DNA from: Anaerolineales bacterium
GTDB lineage: Bacteria > Chloroflexota > Anaerolineae > Anaerolineales > E44-bin32
DNA: 5,934 nt
Reading direction: 5' to 3'
Assembly: GCA_030642885.1 (NCBI GenBank)
Contig: DAOWMX010000147.1
Location: 1-5,934 of the forward strand
This document shows, piece by piece, positions 4,946 through 5,934 of the stretch; within the stretch, counting starts at the first letter, position 1, and every line of letters starts with the position of its first letter. A program made the translations under genes and the position numbers. The notes under the pieces were generated by a model, which searched no databases, was not told the origin of the DNA, and saw only the letters and a list, made by a program, of their open reading frames with translations.

Positions 4946-5934
4946 ATGACAAACTCAGCTTTCGAACCCGTCATCGGCTTAGAGGTGCACGCTGAACTGC
5001 TCACGCAGTCGAAGATGTTTTGCGGCTGCGCCGTTGTTGATTCAACAATCGCTGAACCGAACACTTCCATCTGTGAGATATGCACCGGAATGCCCGGTAC
5101 GCTTCCTGTGATCAACGAGCGTGCCATCGAGTTCGCCTTGCGCGTTGCCCTAGCTCTACATTGCACCATCTCCGAGACGAGCGTATTTGCACGCAAGAAT
5201 TACTTTTACCCCGACCTCCCCAAGGGTTACCAGATCTCACAATTCGAAATCCCATTAGCACAGGATGGCTGGCTCGCCGTCGAGACCGAAGCCGGGGAGA
5301 AGCGCATCCGCATCCGCCGCGTCCACCTTGAAGAGGACACCGGGAAGCTCTTCCATCGCCAAGGACATTCGCTTGTCGATTTCAACCGCTCTGGTGTTCC
5401 GCTGCTGGAGATCGTCAGCGAACCTGATCTGAGTTCCATAGAAGAGGCAAAGATTTATACAACCTCTCTTCGGTCTATTCTCCGCTATTTGGAGGTGACC
5501 ACTGGAGACATGGAGAAGGGCGTCATCCGCTTCGAGGCGAACGTCTCTGTCCGCCAGGCGGGTTCAACTGAGCTGGGCATTCGCACGGAAATCAAGAACC
5601 TAAACTCATTTCGAGCGATGACCCACGCTCTCGCTTATGAGGTCGAGCGCCAGAGTACTATTCTAAAAGAGGGCGGCGATATCTCTCAGGAAACCCTCGG
5701 CTGGGATGAGACCAGTTCAAGCACAGTCTCTCAGCGCAGCAAGGAAGAGGCGCACGACTACCGGTACTTCCCTGAGCCTGATTTGCCTCCGCTTCACGTC
5801 GAACCGGCGTGGGTTGCGCAGATTCAATCCGAATTACCAGAACTCCCGCTGGCCAAAAAGCGGAGGTTCGTTGCGGAGTATGGACTCACAGACTATGCAG
5901 CCGGTGTCCTTACTACCGAGCGGTCGATCGGCGA
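4946..5934 (+). CDS. gatB: Asp-tRNA(Asn)/Glu-tRNA(Gln) amidotransferase subunit B, 3' end outside window
   Basis: The frame runs from ATG 4946 to the right edge without a stop: 329 codons of an expected 480 or so. GatB binds the mischarged tRNA, phosphorylates the Glu (or Asp) carboxyl with ATP, and amidates it with ammonia from GatA. Hallmarks in order: P-V-I-G-L-E-V-H-A-E-L (8-18); a cysteine cluster (Cys26, Cys28, Cys43, Cys46 in C-G-C and C-E-I-C-T-G-M-P-G), a metal-site type in many GatB; K-N-Y-F-Y-P-D-L-P-K-G-Y-Q-I-S-Q (84-99); H-L-E-E-D-T-G-K-L (127-135); D-F-N-R-S-G-V-P-L-L-E-I-V-S-E-P-D (145-161); T-E-I-K-N-L-N-S-F-R (214-223); and A-H-D-Y-R-Y-F-P-E-P-D-L-P-P-L (269-283). E-A-N-V-S-V-R (197-203) has Glu where Asp is commoner. 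The missing part is the C-terminal tRNA-binding tail (GatB/YqeY) domain. ATG 4946 is the only sensible start, since an in-frame TAA lies at 4913. There is no Shine-Dalgarno sequence. Confidence 0.97.
   Translation, partial: MTNSAFEPVIGLEVHAELLTQSKMFCGCAVVDSTIAEPNTSICEICTGMPGTLPVINERAIEFALRVALALHCTISETSVFARKNYFYPDLPKGYQISQFEIPLAQDGWLAVETEAGEKRIRIRRVHLEEDTGKLFHRQGHSLVDFNRSGVPLLEIVSEPDLSSIEEAKIYTTSLRSILRYLEVTTGDMEKGVIRFEANVSVRQAGSTELGIRTEIKNLNSFRAMTHALAYEVERQSTILKEGGDISQETLGWDETSSSTVSQRSKEEAHDYRYFPEPDLPPLHVEPAWVAQIQSELPELPLAKKRRFVAEYGLTDYAAGVLTTERSIG

Noticed and set aside
1..5934. Mobile element, CRISPR array, defence system, tRNA/rRNA or phage genes.
   Set aside because: No transposase, integrase, long terminal inverted repeats, spaced direct repeats, tRNA-like cloverleaf or rRNA segment was seen on either strand. 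The genes are ordinary housekeeping and surface-sugar functions.

Overview
The window looks like chromosomal DNA of a free-living bacterium of moderate GC content (roughly mid-50s percent by eye). All supported genes lie on the + strand. The best guess for the host is a member of the Chloroflexota (Anaerolineae-like). This rests on the general look of the proteins and on gatCA and gatB lying near each other but not adjacent. It is inference, not something the sequence proves.

Layout: (1) positions 2-304 hold the C-terminal end of a GT-B glycosyltransferase whose start lies outside the window. (2) Positions 382-2189 hold gatC and gatA, two subunits of the tRNA-dependent amidotransferase GatCAB. 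(3) Positions 2213-3205 hold a sugar-1-phosphate nucleotidyltransferase with a C-terminal left-handed beta-helix, 23 bases behind gatA and with its own ribosome binding site. (4) Positions 3206-3400 are mostly non-coding, with a candidate promoter and a 19-codon ORF. (5) Positions 3401-3616 encode a 71-residue uncharacterised protein. (6) Positions 3714-4871 encode a fold-type I PLP aminotransferase. (7) From 4946 to the right edge runs gatB, 5'-complete and cut off by the window end after 329 codons.

How the genes work together: GatA, GatB and GatC form one enzyme that converts mischarged Glu-tRNA(Gln) (and often Asp-tRNA(Asn)) to the amide. All three subunits are here, but gatB is separated from gatCA by three genes. 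The glycosyltransferase fragment and the nucleotidyltransferase point to sugar-nucleotide and cell-surface polysaccharide work. The aminotransferase is a general amino-acid metabolism enzyme with unresolved substrate.

The most notable signal is regulatory. gatC and gatB both lack a Shine-Dalgarno sequence, and both start 8-9 bases downstream of an extended -10 element (TGN-TATNNT). This predicts leaderless transcripts for two separated subunits of one complex. The nucleotidyltransferase and aminotransferase instead have clear Shine-Dalgarno sequences. A third extended -10 (3277-3285) stands at the same distance from the ATG of the 19-codon ORF. I see no mobile element, CRISPR array, tRNA, rRNA or phage gene, and no convincing new multi-gene system.
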